Positions 43,507-55,682 of a DNA stretch of 64,000 nucleotides are shown here, in pieces. The notes under the pieces are model-generated. The model did no database searches. It worked only from the letters and a program-made list of their open reading frames with translations, and was not told the DNA's origin. Source of the stretch: Lichtheimia corymbifera B2541 (taxonomy: Eukaryota > Mucoromycota > Mucoromycetes > Mucorales > Lichtheimiaceae); contig JNEU01000747.1 in NCBI GenBank assembly GCA_000697475.1, positions 1 through 64,000 of the forward strand, given 5' to 3'. A program made the translations under genes and the position numbers. Numbering within the stretch: the first letter of the stretch is position 1; every line of letters starts with the position of its first letter.

Positions 43507-45150
43507 ATGTTGCGCACTTTGGCTTCTCCTTCTCGCCATTTCAGCACTGGTGTCAAGGTACACGAGTTATACTACTAGTTGTTCTCTTCCATCCATGGCT
43601 CATTCCTCCTCTCTTGTAGGCATTGGCAGCAACACCACGTTCAGTTGCCGGCTCAAGCGCCGCTTTAAGCACTGCAGCTGTGAGTATGCATGCTGTCAAG
43701 CAATGGGTACCGTTCTATTACTCATCTTTGACCTTTGTAGACTGAAAAAAAGAACAGCACGAGACATAGTGTCACGCTTGTACCTGGTGATGGTGTGGGC
43801 AAGGAGTTATCCGAGTCTGTTCAAGCTGTGTTTGCTGCTGTGAAGGCTCCTGTCGACTGGGAACAATTTGATTTGACAGGCCACGTCTCTTCCAATGATG
43901 CTCTGATGAAGGATACACTGGCATCGTTACGCCGTAACAAAGTGGGTCTCAAGGGTACGCTTTATACGCCCGTTTCCAGGATGGGGCACGCGTCATTCAA
44001 CGTGTCGATGCGCAAGGTGAGGGAGGAGGAGGAGGAGGAGCGATCATAGCATTTGCATACCGATAAAGGCGCTCACGCATAATAATAGGATCTTGACATT
44101 TACGCATCCATTTCACTCATCAAAAATATCCCTGGTGTGCCATCACGTTTCAATGATGTGGATCTTGCCATTATTCGTGAAAATACCGAAGGCGAATATT
44201 CAGGTCTCGAGCACCAGGTAATAAAAATCCAAGTCGTCACTTGGCAGCAGCAGTACATTATACTCACTCATGTTGTTCATTATATAGTCTCATCCAGGTG
44301 TTGTCGAATCCTTGAAAATTGTGACTCGCGCTAAAACTGAACGTATTGCTCGTTTTGCTTTCGACTTTGCATTGAGGAACAATCGTAAGCGTGTCACATG
44401 TATTCACAAGGCCAATATCATGTAAGTGAGACTATTTTTTTTTTGAAAAAGCAACATGTGGTGCCTGACATTGCGTATCACGTAGGAAACTTGGTGACGG
44501 TCTATTTTTGAAAACTTGTCAGGATATCTCTGAGGAATACAAGGGATCTGGAATCGAATTCAACAATATGATTGTTGACAATGGTAAGTGCATACATAAT
44601 AGGGTGGATGAGAGGAGACTCTTTAAAAGCAATCCATTCTAGCCTCTATGCAATTGGTATCAAGACCACAGCAATTCGATGTGATGGTGATGCCCAATTT
44701 GTATGGCAGTATTCTTTCCAATGTCGGTGCAGGTTTGGTGGGTGGACCAGGCATCATTGGAGGAGCCAACTTTGGTCGAGAATATGCCGTCTTTGAACCA
44801 GTACGTATTGCAACAAACAGATGCCTTTTATACTTTTTGCTCATTTTTCTTTTAAAGGGCTGTCGTCACGTTGGCGCTGATATCGGAGGAAGCAATGTTG
44901 CCAATCCTACCGCTATGATCCTGAGCTCGGTGATGATGTTGCGTCACCTTGGACTTGATGAGCATGCCAATCGTATTTCGAATGCTGTCTATCGCACTAT
45001 CCAGTCGGGCACGGTATGTTTCATGGTGTTTGAGAAAAGGGTCATCATCTTATTCATCGTCTCTCCCATGTCATATAGGCCAAAACACGAGATATGGGTG
45101 GTAAAAGTAGCACCAGTGAATTCACAAAGGCTATCATTTCAGCCCTTTAA
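43507..45150 (+). CDS. IDH1: NAD-dependent isocitrate dehydrogenase, regulatory subunit IDH1, mitochondrial
   Basis: TCA-cycle enzyme subunit in mitochondria. [17 protein letters not shown] forms a presequence. Exons continue [138 protein letters not shown] and [20 protein letters not shown], ending FTKAIISAL at 45150. The [19 protein letters not shown] block has Ser and Asn where catalytic subunits have the metal-binding Asp residues (NLYGD and SD). By family knowledge this marks the regulatory (IDH1-type) subunit, whose allosteric site binds AMP and citrate. The catalytic partner is not in this window. The gene has eight or more introns. Confidence 0.95.
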
Positions 45151-45309
45151 GCGTCATAACGAAAGAATAAATCAAGATGGATTGCTCGTCAATAGAATCA
45201 ATATATTTGTATAAGTACTGTATTGGGTAATCATTATATGGGGTACACAAAGGGTAGTAAATATAAAAAGATAAGTGATGGTTTACAAGATGGTGGTGAT
45301 TATTGTTGT

Positions 45310-46073
45310 TCAGTGAAATTCATGGAAGCCATGCTTGAAAGCTAATGCAGCAATAGCCAGAGCAATACCATAAAAGATAGCTCCATAAATGAACCGAGCA
45401 ATTCGAGATTCATATGCAGCCTCGAAAATAGACCAGAAAACAGCAAAGGCAAAGAAACTAAAGACACGACGATGAGACGACGTCTTGTAAATAGAATGGG
45501 TCGTATACTTACACCCAGGCAAGGATCATGACTGTACGTGTGGATCCTCTACCCAAAGTATTCAACACGAGCACTGAGAGAAGCATCAACACTAAATCAC
45601 GAAGTACATCACTTGCACGACCAAGACGACTCTAAAAGCATATCTTTGATTAGCTATTTGCACCTTGGATGAGTTATATTTATACTTACATGAGCACGTT
45701 TAACTCTACGTCGACCCAACCAACTTCGAACACCAGCGCCTGCGGCTCCAGCAGTAGCAGCTGTAGCTTCAGCATCACCTTCTTGTCGAGTCGTAGTAGT
45801 AGTCTCTTGCTGTTCTCCTTGAGCATCACGTGTAGCACCACCAGCATAGTCTGAGCCTTGATGACCATCACCAAATGCATGACGCAGGAACCAAATCAAG
45901 CCCCAGTAAACCCATAATGCAAAGAAAGCAACCCAAGCAAGTTTGACATTATGAATCATAAGAAAGGTAGCAATGCTACCGTTAGGGCCACCATAGTAGA
46001 ATGGATCATCAATGAAACGATTGTTGTCTCCTCCTCCATGGTGATTATTGTTGTTGTAGTAGTAGTCATCCAT
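45310..46073 (-). CDS. Multi-pass membrane protein with Asn/Gly-rich N-terminus, function unknown
   Basis: It begins MDDYYYNNNNHHGGGDNN at 46073. A hydrophobic segment (VKLAWVAFFALWVYWGLIWF) is followed by a Gly/Thr/Ala-rich loop with an Arg-rich patch (WLGRRRVKRAH), a small exon with ASDVLRDLVLMLLSVLVLN and TVMILAWV, and a last exon with FFAFAVFWSIFEAAYESR and FIYGAIFYGIALAIAALAF. That makes about four predicted membrane segments in roughly 200 residues. Ends with GFHEFH at 45310. The family is not recognised. It could be an organelle-membrane protein. It converges on IDH1 (159 bp between stops). Confidence 0.7.
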
Positions 46074-46788
46074 TTTTTGTATAGTATATGCCAGTAGTAA
46101 TGAAGAGGATGTTTGTGCAAAGGTGTGGCTATGTAGGCAAGTGGGTTTTATAGTTAAACATTTTGATTTGCATGATGGGACAGGGTAGTAACATTAGAGT
46201 AGGAGAAGTTGGTGGCAATTGGAAGATGTGTGGCCGTTTTGTGAAGTTGACAAGTAACATCATGTGCCTTGATATGCGAACTAGTGTAGTTGTGGTTCCG
46301 ACATGTAGATATTGAGTGATCACAAGCTCATGTTTTGACAGCGACCGGGAAAGATTCCAATTGAGCGTTGATCAATGTAGTATGTTTTTTTTATTAGGAG
46401 GAGAGAGAGAGAAAGAGAGAAGGTAAAAGAATTGATGTGTGCATATGGTGTAGTCAAAAGAGAAACAAGGAGGGGGAGCTTATGCGCTGGGTTGTCGGCA
46501 GTTGATCTCCGTTCTTCAAGTGCAATTAATTGGATAGGCTCTCATCACACCAATCCTCCTTCTTTTCCGGCCTTCAAGGTAATCTATCATACACCCAACA
46601 ACCCCATGAAGCAGTTCATTGTGTGGAGAAAGAGAGAAAGAGAAAATCAACAATAGATGATGGATTGATGGATGAAATGGGATGGATGGGATGGATGGAT
46701 GCATAGCAACTCTCGATATTTGTGGGGACCATGGTCAATTAATGGCAACCTTCTATTCCACCCATTGTAGAGGTTATATACGAAAGAA
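46074..46788. other. Divergent promoter region upstream of RPL6
   Basis: Contains a GA-repeat (46398-46421) and a GATGGATGG-type tandem run (46661-46702). Open frames on both strands are short and repeat-like. Nothing else is recognised. A T-rich stretch and TATATAC lie just before the eL6 start. Confidence 0.55.
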
Positions 46789-47630
46789 ATGGCACACGCC
46801 CCTCGCAACAGCTTCCTTGTTCCCGGCGTCGCCCGTTACAGCCGTTCGAACATGTACGCCAAGAAGGCTCTTCACAAGCGTTCAAAGAAGGGTGTTCAGG
46901 CTCCTGCTAAGGCTACCGCTACCGATAAGACCGTTGAAGTCAAGGGTGCCAAGAATGGTGGCAAGCGTGTGATTCCTGCTCAAAAGGCTCCTCGTTTCTA
47001 CCCTGCTGAAGATGTTCCTCAACCCAAGGTCTCTCGCAAGTCCCCCAAGGTTGCTCCTCTTCGCAAGTCCATCACTCCTGGTACCGTCCTTATCTTGCTT
47101 GCTGGTCGTTACCGTGGCAAGCGTGTTGTTTTCTTGAAGCAACTTGAGAGTGGTCTTTTGCTCGTCACCGGTCCTTTCAAGGTCAACGGTGTTCCTCTTC
47201 GTCGTGTCAACCAAGCCTATGTCATTGCTACTTCCACCAAGATTGATGTCAGCAAGGTTAAGGTATGTTATATATATATATATATATACTTTTTTGTGTT
47301 AGAGTTTGGAATTAAGTGGTCTATTTGTTGTTGTTGATAGGTTGATCAATTCAACGATGCCTACTTTAAGAAGGATGCTAAGGCTGCCAAGAAGGAATTC
47401 CTTGAGGGTGAAACTGTAAGTATTATAGCGTGGATGATAGTGGATATGATATTCATATGGATATGTCCATGTAGCCCAAGAAGGTCACTCTTCCTGACAA
47501 CAAGGTCGCTGATCAAAAGGCTGTTGACAAGGAAATTCTTGCTGCTGCCAAGGAACCCCTTCTTATTGCCTACCTCAAGTCCAGCTTCACTTTGAAGAAG
47601 GGCCAATTCCCCCACAACATGAAGTTCTAA
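46789..47630 (+). CDS. RPL6: Ribosomal protein eL6 (RPL6)
   Basis: Protein of the large cytosolic ribosomal subunit. Exons are 46789-47262, 47341-47415 and 47475-47630, giving about 235 residues. The start is [19 protein letters not shown]. The basic N-terminus ([11 protein letters not shown]) leads to the family core: [78 protein letters not shown], with the C-terminus [17 protein letters not shown]. Codon use is strongly biased to C- and T-ending codons (GTC, GGT, AAG), as expected for a highly expressed gene. The first intron holds an (AT)n repeat. Confidence 0.97.
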
Positions 47631-48228
47631 AGGTTGTTTTGAATAAATTGCCTTATCTCTGATCATGAGGGATTGCCGGAAACAACATACACTTTTATTG
47701 GATAACATTGCACGTGATCAATCAATGGGATAGGGTTACATTGGGATGATGATGAATGTCAATTAGGTGTTACGCCGACATCGTGGCACATTGTATGAGG
47801 GGGGAAACGACAATCCACACAAATGGAGGAGCTCCTTGGTATATCTTGCATGAAAGTATCTCTTTGTTTGCAGTTAACCCCCTTTGCGCCACTCTTTTTT
47901 TTCACTTTCCTCCTCCCATTCCTTTCCAGTAGTACGCTTCTTACTACTGCGATCCTCCCAATGGCAATTATGTTGTTGTACACCAAGTCAATCAGCTATC
48001 CAATGGGGGCCGACATGGCATGGAGCAATTCGTCGCATTGACACCACCACTACTACCACAAGATAGCAGCTATCTCTATGTTGTGTATATATGTATGTAT
48101 GCATGCGGTATGCAAGAAAAGGGGGGTAGCGCAAAATGAGGCGGAAGGGGCCCATCCATTTCTTGGATTTCTTCAACTCTTTTTTCCTCACTTTTTTTTT
48201 TCATTTGCTCTTTTCTCACATACATGTC
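47631..48228. other. Intergenic between RPL6 and exchanger gene
   Basis: Ribosomal-gene 3' flank and upstream part of the next gene. It has a CT-rich tract (47880-47945) and a T-rich leader before 48229. No gene is recognised. Confidence 0.55.
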
Positions 48229-51200
48229 ATGTCCGTGCAACTCAATAGACGGCCGGCACTCTTGGTCGTAGTCTGTTTCATTTCATTCGCTATCCTATCC
48301 CATTTCATTACAACGCCATCATCCTCTGGTATCGAAGTATCCGATCATGCTTCCTTGGATTTATTATCATCGCATCACAAAGAGGTGGGTGGACAGAGTG
48401 AGTTATCCCAAAAGTATCATTGTATATATAATACCTTGAATATATATCTATATAGTGCACTCATGTCGAACGGCATCCGGATCAATGCGCCTTTGTCATG
48501 AAGACTTGTAAAGGCTTCAGCAAAGTCTACTTGGCGTTCTACTATTGCTCTGAAGTATGGAAACCTATATCAATGACGCTATTGGTGAGTACCTGTTTTT
48601 GTTTGTTTATTTGTTACAATCACGACCTGTTGCTTGCATACACATGCGCATGGGCCCAACCACCACCACCACACTAGGGTCCTGATTGCTCACAAATGAT
48701 CGATGTATGTTGTTAGGTCACTGGTCTGCTGATGCTCTTTGGCGCTGTCAGTGTGGCGGCATCCGATTTCTTTTGTTTGTATCGCGCTTTCCCTCTCTAT
48801 GCATAATCTAGATGAGTATTCTTATCATGCTTCTTTTTGATCCACAGGTCCCAATCTACAAACCATATCCGCCAAACTGCAATTATCTGAGAGTATGGTA
48901 TGTTTTGCTGTTGGCAAGGGTGTGTGTGTGTGTGTGTGAAGGTATTACAAGCAAAGAACTAAGGAATGTTCCATAGGCCGGAGTCACGGTATTGGCATTC
49001 GGTAATGGCAGCACAGATCTCTTTAGCACGTTTAGGTAAGGAAGGAACCAGTATAAGATTGGGGTGGGGATCAGGTAGAAAAAGTAACCACTGAAAAGGA
49101 ATATGATCATTCTACAGCGCGATGAGTTCTGGATCAGGGTCGTTGGCTATTGGTGAACTTATAGGGGCAGCTTTTTTGCTGGTATCGGTGGTGTCAGGAT
49201 CCATGGGCATTATTCGGCCATTCAAATCCAAGCGGATCACATTTATGCGTGATGCATCGTTCCTTGCTGGTGCTGTCATGATGTTGACTTGGATCGTGTA
49301 TCATCAACGTATTTTCTGGTATCATGGCATGGCTCTGATCGCGTTCTATGTGACCTATGTATTCGTGGTGGTCTTTGGCGCATTTCAACTTCCCGGATCT
49401 GAAACACCTGCAAAGCTTGAATACAAGTCATCTGCTACTAGCGGCATCGATCAGGATCAGTTGACAGAAGCAAGTCGGTTGTTACAACATGAAGGTAGGT
49501 CCCGAAAAGAAAACTAGTACAAGAGAATTAATTTCTATTGCATTCGTTTTAGCTGGCAAAAAGCCTCCTCGTTTAAACATTCCTATCCATGGTTTTGCAT
49601 CACAGCATTCCTTTTCATCGCATGAATCCCATCTTGGCCACATTATTCGTCCAGTATCATCAAATTCATCTTATCGATCCTCATTGCATATTGATGGTAT
49701 GAACGTACCACGGACAACAAGCACGAATGGTTCCATTTCTACTCGTCTCTCGCGACATGCCATGACACCTCGCGTTGGTATTCGAACATCTCTCTTTAGC
49801 GCTATCGAAGTAAGTTTTACTTTTATATAATGCTTTTCATCAAGCTAATCATCATCAATGAGATGTAGTTTCAAGAGCAAGTAACGACAATACGACGCAC
49901 AGGCAGCACCAGTAGTACGGTCAATCGTCGAAGGGATATATCCAACTGGGGAAACATTTCCTCAAGAAGATCCAATCAATCTCTTGGCTTGTTGAGTGCA
50001 GCATCATCATCAGGAGCTCAAGGTCGTACACGATCTTCGACAGTGGGTGATCGTCTGATGCCCACGGGTATGCGTCATACGACTCCCACTACAGCTACTA
50101 CGCCAGATAGCACACACAGCAGTACGGGTATTGCTGAAGACTACTTTACATACATTTCCACCAATCAACAAAACCAAAACAGCAAAGCTGCTATTCCCGA
50201 AATTCGTCTTCCTACAACAAATGGTACTCTGCTAGATGATCAACACCACCATAACCACCACTCGCCACAAGGAGGTGAAATTGCCATTCGTGTTCCGCAA
50301 CTAACATCCGCTCCACAACTACAAGCATCATCCACATCCCCTTCTCGACCGGTTTCTCTTTTTGAAAAAGCTATCCCTGAAAGTCTATTTGACGATGTCC
50401 TTCCTACCCTTTTCCCAACCTTGCAGAATTGGGATGAAAAGACCACATTTGCCAAACTGAGCTCTTTGGTGGCTGCACCTGTAGTCTTGATGTTGACAGT
50501 GACTTTGCCAGTAGCTGAGGATGCTCAAGTGGATGATATTCAAGTGGTGACACAAGAGGATGATGAAAATGGCGATACAATTTCACACAAAGGACGCTTG
50601 CCCACTGCAGCTGGTACAGATGAAGACATGGTGGAAACGTTATCTGTGGGAGAAGAGATGGTTGATGGATCCATCACCGAAGAAAAGACGCCATGGTGTC
50701 GTTGGTTATTGGCAACCCAAGCCATACTTGCCACCACCTTTATCTTTATCGTTATGGCACGTAAGTAAAATCATATACAACTAGCAGGAGATGACATGCT
50801 GATAATGTTATATTCTAGTCAACGGCTTCATATCCCCTCAATATATATTGGTCGGTACCATCCTTGGATCTATGCTTGCCGCCCTTGTGCTTTTCACCAC
50901 CAAAAGCCAAGAACAACCATCATGGTTCTGGATGGTCTCATTTGCAGGTTTTATCATTGCTCTCCACTGGATCTTTTTATTGGCCAACGAAATGGTCAGT
51001 TTATTACAAGCCCTTGGCACGATTCTTAATATCAGCGATGCTATCATGGGGTTGACCATCTTTGCATTTGTAAGTATCCAACATGGTTGACCTATGTTGC
51101 TTTGTGACTAAAATTTGGGGGGAAAAACAGGGCAACAGCATTGGTGACTTGGTAGCAAACACAGCCATTGCTAAGGTAATGTAACCAAACATACATATCC

Positions 51201-51593
51201 ACTGCATTGAACACCACATCTAAAGGTGATCTATATAGATGGGCTTTCCAACGATGGCTATATCAGCATGTTACGCCGGTCCGCTTCTCAGTAAGTCGAT
51301 GATGATACCATGAACATACTTTGGGCTAATCAAAGGGGCATATAGATATGGTGCTTGGTGTTGGCATCTCTTCCACATATCAAGCGCTCAAGACTGGTGT
51401 TCCATACAAGCTAGATATTGCACCATCTATCCTGGTATCCAGCACAGGTCTCATCATTGTGCTTTTGAGCACACTGGTTGTCGTCAATTTGAATGGATAT
51501 TGTATCAACAAGGAGCTCGGGTGGTGGATGATCATTGTCTATTGCATATGCTGCGTGATTAACGTATTATTGGAATGTGATGTATTCGAGTAG
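48229..51593 (+). CDS. Na+/Ca2+ exchanger family membrane protein (NCLX/SLC8B1-like)
   Basis: Cation/Ca2+ antiporter with two alpha-repeat membrane halves. It starts MSVQLNRRPALLVVVCFIS at 48229, giving a first membrane segment. A Cys-containing luminal segment (FVMKTCKGFSKVYLAFYYC) precedes alpha-1, AGVTVLAFGNGSTDLFSTFS then SGSLAIGELIGAAFL. A cytosolic loop of about 400 residues, Ser/Thr-rich with basic and acidic runs, follows. The second half holds alpha-2: SDAIMGLTIFAF, then a 45-nt exon (51131-51175) with GNSIGDLVANTAIAK, then MGFPTMAISACYAGPLLNMV. It ends LLECDVFE at 51593. The GNxxxD motifs in both repeats are intact. By similarity it fits the SLC8B1/YDL206W group; organelle location is not decidable. 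Confidence 0.9.
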
Positions 51594-51823
51594 TTTTCAA
51601 TCCCTTTGATTTGTATTCTGTTATCCACACTTATGTAGTGTTAACTTATATACCATATTCCTCATTCTCGTTTCTTTCCCCATTAAGAAGCAAAACATTT
51701 TCAAACGACACCATGATATGTAATGACAATCGGTATAACGTATACATGACGGAGGTTAGGATTATATTTGGACATCAAATACATAGATAATAATGATACA
51801 GATAAATGGGGTGCGTGTAAGAA

Positions 51824-52860
51824 TCATTGTGATTTCCTTGATTCGTCAGATGAAGATGGTAATGATGCTGATGATGATGGTGGTGGTGGTAGTGATGAAG
51901 GAGGAGGTATAGAAATCTCTTTGAGCGTGGTAAGCATCATGTCTCGGACATTGTTTGCAAGAGCGTCCACCGATTCGGAGTCTTCTTGTACATTGGTGGT
52001 GTCGACAGGTGGCAACACTAGAGAATCGGATCATATCATGGGTTGAGTAACACAACAATATAAGCTATAATCAGAGCACACACCTTTGATCCTAACATTG
52101 CCTGGTAGAAAACGTTTAGCTGCTGAATCGTATAAATGGTTGTAGTTGGCAATCACAATGGGGACAACGGGTACACGTGCTTGGACAGCCATGTAGAATG
52201 CACCCTTTTTGAACGGTAAAAGATCAAGCTTTGATGCGTGGCCACGGGTACCTTCAGGGAACAGAAATACACTGGTCTATATTTGTTGTGAGTGGATCAC
52301 TCCATGTACCTGATATCCATCCACATCCAATTACCTTTTTCTTGTGAATGTTTTCAGCTGCATGACGCGCTTCTTTGATGGCATTGTTGCGGTTCTTTCG
52401 ATCCAAAAAGATGGCACGGCTTAAAGTCACTAACATAGAAGGATTAGCTACTATCCATAGCCTTATTTTGATCCAACGAGTGAGACTTACTGTACCATCC
52501 AAGGAAAGGGTAATATTTGATAGACTTTTTGGCCACCACTGCAGTTGCCTTGGGGAACACGCTTGCCATGAACAAGACATCCATACTCGTTTGGTGGTTG
52601 CATACGTAGACACTGGGTCGTTCAGGGCGGATATGTTCCTTGCCTTCGATAGTCGCTGACATGCCAGTGAAATAGCCAGCAATATGATAATAAAGACGTG
52701 CCACCGACCAATTGATGAGATGTGCTTTGCCGACCAAGGGGAGAGTGAGTGAAGCTAATACTCCATATAACGCAATAGCTGCCAAGCACACCAACGATGC
52801 CGTTGTACGATAATAGAATCCTCCTCGTTTCCGTAAAAGAGCCGAGAGCACCGTAGGCAT
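51824..52860 (-). CDS. 1-acyl-sn-glycerol-3-phosphate acyltransferase (PlsC/SLC1 type)
   Basis: Makes phosphatidic acid from lysophosphatidic acid in membrane lipid synthesis. Start used is MPTVLSALLRKRGG at 52860; upstream exons are possible because the frame stays open to 52923. Membrane segment TTASLVCLAAIALYGVLASL precedes the acyltransferase domain: VYVCNHQTSMDVLFMASVFP (HX4D motif), KKSIKYYPFLGWY, AIFLDRKNRNNAIKEA, FLFPEGTRGHASKLDLLPFK (motif III) and KGAFYMAVQARVPVVPIVIA. The C-terminal tail is Ser/Pro-rich and ends DESRKSQ at 51824. All catalytic motifs are present. Exons are small with about four introns. Confidence 0.92.
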
Positions 52861-53481
52861 AACCGCCCAAACTGCCCAATGCACTCGTCGAGTCAATGCT
52901 GTGCCTGAAAAACAAAAACACACACGGTGGCATCAGTAACGGTGTTGTTGTTGTTGTTGTTGTCCCCATTCGCATTTGCTCAATGGCGTCGTTACCTTCA
53001 CGCATGGTGTCAGGTTCAATGAAGGGTTGGGGTGAAAAGAAAGAATAAAGAAGCGAGAAGAAAAAGCGATCAAGTTTATGTAACGCCCAACCACCAGCTT
53101 TTGGGATTTCACATGTCAGTGAAATTATCTGCGGAGACACTCTATCTACACACACACTTTAAATAATAAAGATGATGACAATGCACATGTGAGCACCCCA
53201 AAAAGTAAACGACGTTACAATTCTACCACTTTGGATTACATTGTTGTAAAATAGTCATTGTCTGAACTATTCTTCAAGTAAAGGGAAAAAGTAGATACAA
53301 AAGAAGATGCCAAAGATTAAGAGAAGAATGTGTGCGAGTATAAATGTGTGTAAATTGCGTTGTTGGATGCGTGATGGTGTTGTATGTGCGACAAGAAACG
53401 AAAAAAGGGAAGCAAAAGATGAAGAACATTGAAACCAAATAATACAGAAAAAACGCGTTGCTTGGATTGAGAGAGTATGAT
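52861..53481. other. Gap between SLC1-like and NIPA-like genes (both minus)
   Basis: Upstream of the acyltransferase. The part next to 52860 is open in frame (TRRVHWAVWAV) and may be a leader or exon. An open frame on the other minus frame (53155-52622) is not protein-like beyond low complexity. A GTT-repeat lies near 52940-52960. The rest is 3' flank of the NIPA gene. Confidence 0.45.
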
Positions 53482-55386
53482 TTATGGCTTGATCCTGTCG
53501 TTGTCAGGCAACTCGGCCATTTCAGTTCCGCCGTCAACATGGTTACCACCTATATACGCTGATGATGGTATGCGACTACTACTTTGTTGTTGCTGATGAT
53601 GACGATGACGACGTTTAAACCATCGAGGCACTCTACTTTTTGGTGGAACCTGTATAATCGTAGTAGGTGGTGGTGGTGGTGATGGTGATACTACTGGATT
53701 CAAGCAAGATGATTGTTGTTGTTGTTGTGGTTGTGGAAACGTGAGGGAAGGAGATGATGCTGCATGAAATAGCCGACCATGTCCATTCTTTTCATCGTGT
53801 GCTGAGGGCCATGATCTAGTATGATGGATCACTTGTAAATCGTCGTCAACGTCGTCAACGTCGTCGTGTTGTCGATTTGGGTCGAGACCTATAATATCAT
53901 GCTCCTGATCGACATGGTCATGATCACCACCACTGTGGCCGTTCTCCTGGTCCTCGTGGTCAGGGTTATGAGATGGATCAGGCTTAGAGCTAAGAAGGAA
54001 TACGCCATATACGAGGACGCCAATACCAATAAAAACAAGGGCAATTGCCCAACCAGGGTAATTGCCAATCTCGTCAAGATAAATGATTGTGTTCACCAAC
54101 CCAAGGGCTGTATAAGTGCCATAAAACACAGGGACGACCACCACGGATGAATACAGCTTAAGAGCAGTGTTGAGGCAATAGACCTATAAACGGCGTTAGT
54201 CATGGGACGATCACCTTATTTCCAGTAAAGAAAACTGGACATTAACCTGCCTGCAGAATTGCTGTAGTCACCAGAGCAAGCAAAATAAATCGACTTGTGT
54301 TGTCCGTAAACTGATTGACTTGCGAGTTGACTGAAAGTGTGAATAATTTGACACTAGACAGGATTAGTAAGTAGGTGTGATAATGACAGATTGGTAATGA
54401 GGGAACTTACCCACTCTTGGCAAGCAACAAAGTTTCACTAGCCAACATGCCACCATCAAGACTGAACATGAGACCCACCACCCGTAGCATCTTTTTTGGT
54501 TTCATGTTGAAAAAGAGTTGGCTGTTTCTCTTTCTGGAGTCATCATTGAGGAGCCATCGGGACCAAATAGCAAACACGAGACCCGAAAGTGTCAAAATGT
54601 TGAGAGCGCTAAAGTAAATGATAAAGATGGGCCTTGTAAACAATTGCTTGAGGTTCTCCAGTGATATAGTGTCTTCAGCTATAATAATCAGAATACTGCG
54701 GTTAATGCGGGTGAATCATCATTATGCATGTCGGTATTTGTTTCCGATCACTTACGGTCATCACCATTATACATGCCACCAAAGACGACAATCCAAATGA
54801 CAGATGCGACAACAACACATGTGCCGAGGACATCCTTTCGAGTGATTTTGGTGCCCACCAGGATTTTGGCAAACAAAAAATTGTAGATGAGCGCAACACT
54901 TCCTAAAGGAGCAACCCACTACACAGATACAACCGGTAACTTTTTTTTTAGTATCACGGTTACACATACACAGGGTTTCCTTGCCAATGGCATGAAATAT
55001 GTTCTTTTTCGTTTACCTGTGTCCTGAGATAATCTAGAAAAGAAAACAAGGTCAGGTTTGTTTATATACACACACACAAAGGATTAACTTACTGAGAGCA
55101 ATCGTGCTGCCGATGAGCTGACTGGCAATATAAGTGTATAAACCAATGTGCCACAGTGGTCTACCACAGTCGGATCGTTGTTCACTCGCTGACTTTTGAG
55201 CTTCTTTAACGTGATCCAGCTTCAAGAGGTTCAACCCAAGAGCATCCAAGAATGAAGCGCCTATGGATGTATATAGTATTTAGTATCGTTGCGATGGGTG
55301 GGACACATATGCAGGTGATTGCAGCGTTACCTAATGAGACGAAAATGCCGATGACGAAGTTAATGACAGAATCGTCGCCAGCCATT
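53482..55386 (-). CDS. NIPA-type magnesium transporter
   Basis: Multi-pass protein of the NIPA family (drug/metabolite-transporter fold), proposed Mg2+ transport. It starts MAGDDSVINFVIGIFVSLG at 55386. Helices over five or more exons include ASFLDALGLNLLKLD, GLYTYIASQLIGSTIAL, TQWVAPLGSVALIYNFLFAK, LGTCVVVASVIWIVVFGG, IYFSALNILTLSGLVFAIW, SLDGGMLASETLLLAKSG, RFILLALVTTAILQVYCLNT, VVVPVFYGTYTALGLVNTII and WAIALVFIGIGVLVYGVFLL. The hydrophilic C-terminal tail is unusually long, starting SSKPDPSHNPDHEDQE, then GGDHDHVDQEHD and a His/Gln patch, ending ELPDNDRIKP at 53482. The acidic-histidine tail is a possible metal-binding region. Confidence 0.9.
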
Positions 55387-55682
55387 AAGAGGTGCAGGAA
55401 GAATACAGCGAAAAGAACAAGAGGAAAAGAGGGAGATATGTAAAAGGAAACAAGAGGCTCGCAACAAAAAGGGAAGAAAATGAAAAAAGGGGGGTTAGGG
55501 AATAAGTGATGGACAATGTATGTGTGCGTGTATATATGTAGACACTCGCCCAGTGATAGATTGCATTGCATAATGTCATGTACCCGCTTTCTCTTACTTT
55601 TTCCCTTACTTTTGTCATATAAAATCCTTTCTGTTATTATTATTATGTGGTATATTTTGTAACGCTAGTAATATGAAGGGTG

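Noticed and set aside
46882..47214. Minus-strand open frame inside RPL6
   Set aside because: Antisense shadow created by strong codon bias of the ribosomal gene.
52622..53155. 177-residue minus-strand frame MCVDRVSPQIIS
   Set aside because: Overlaps the acyltransferase in another frame and is mostly low complexity; the acyltransferase frame carries the catalytic motifs.
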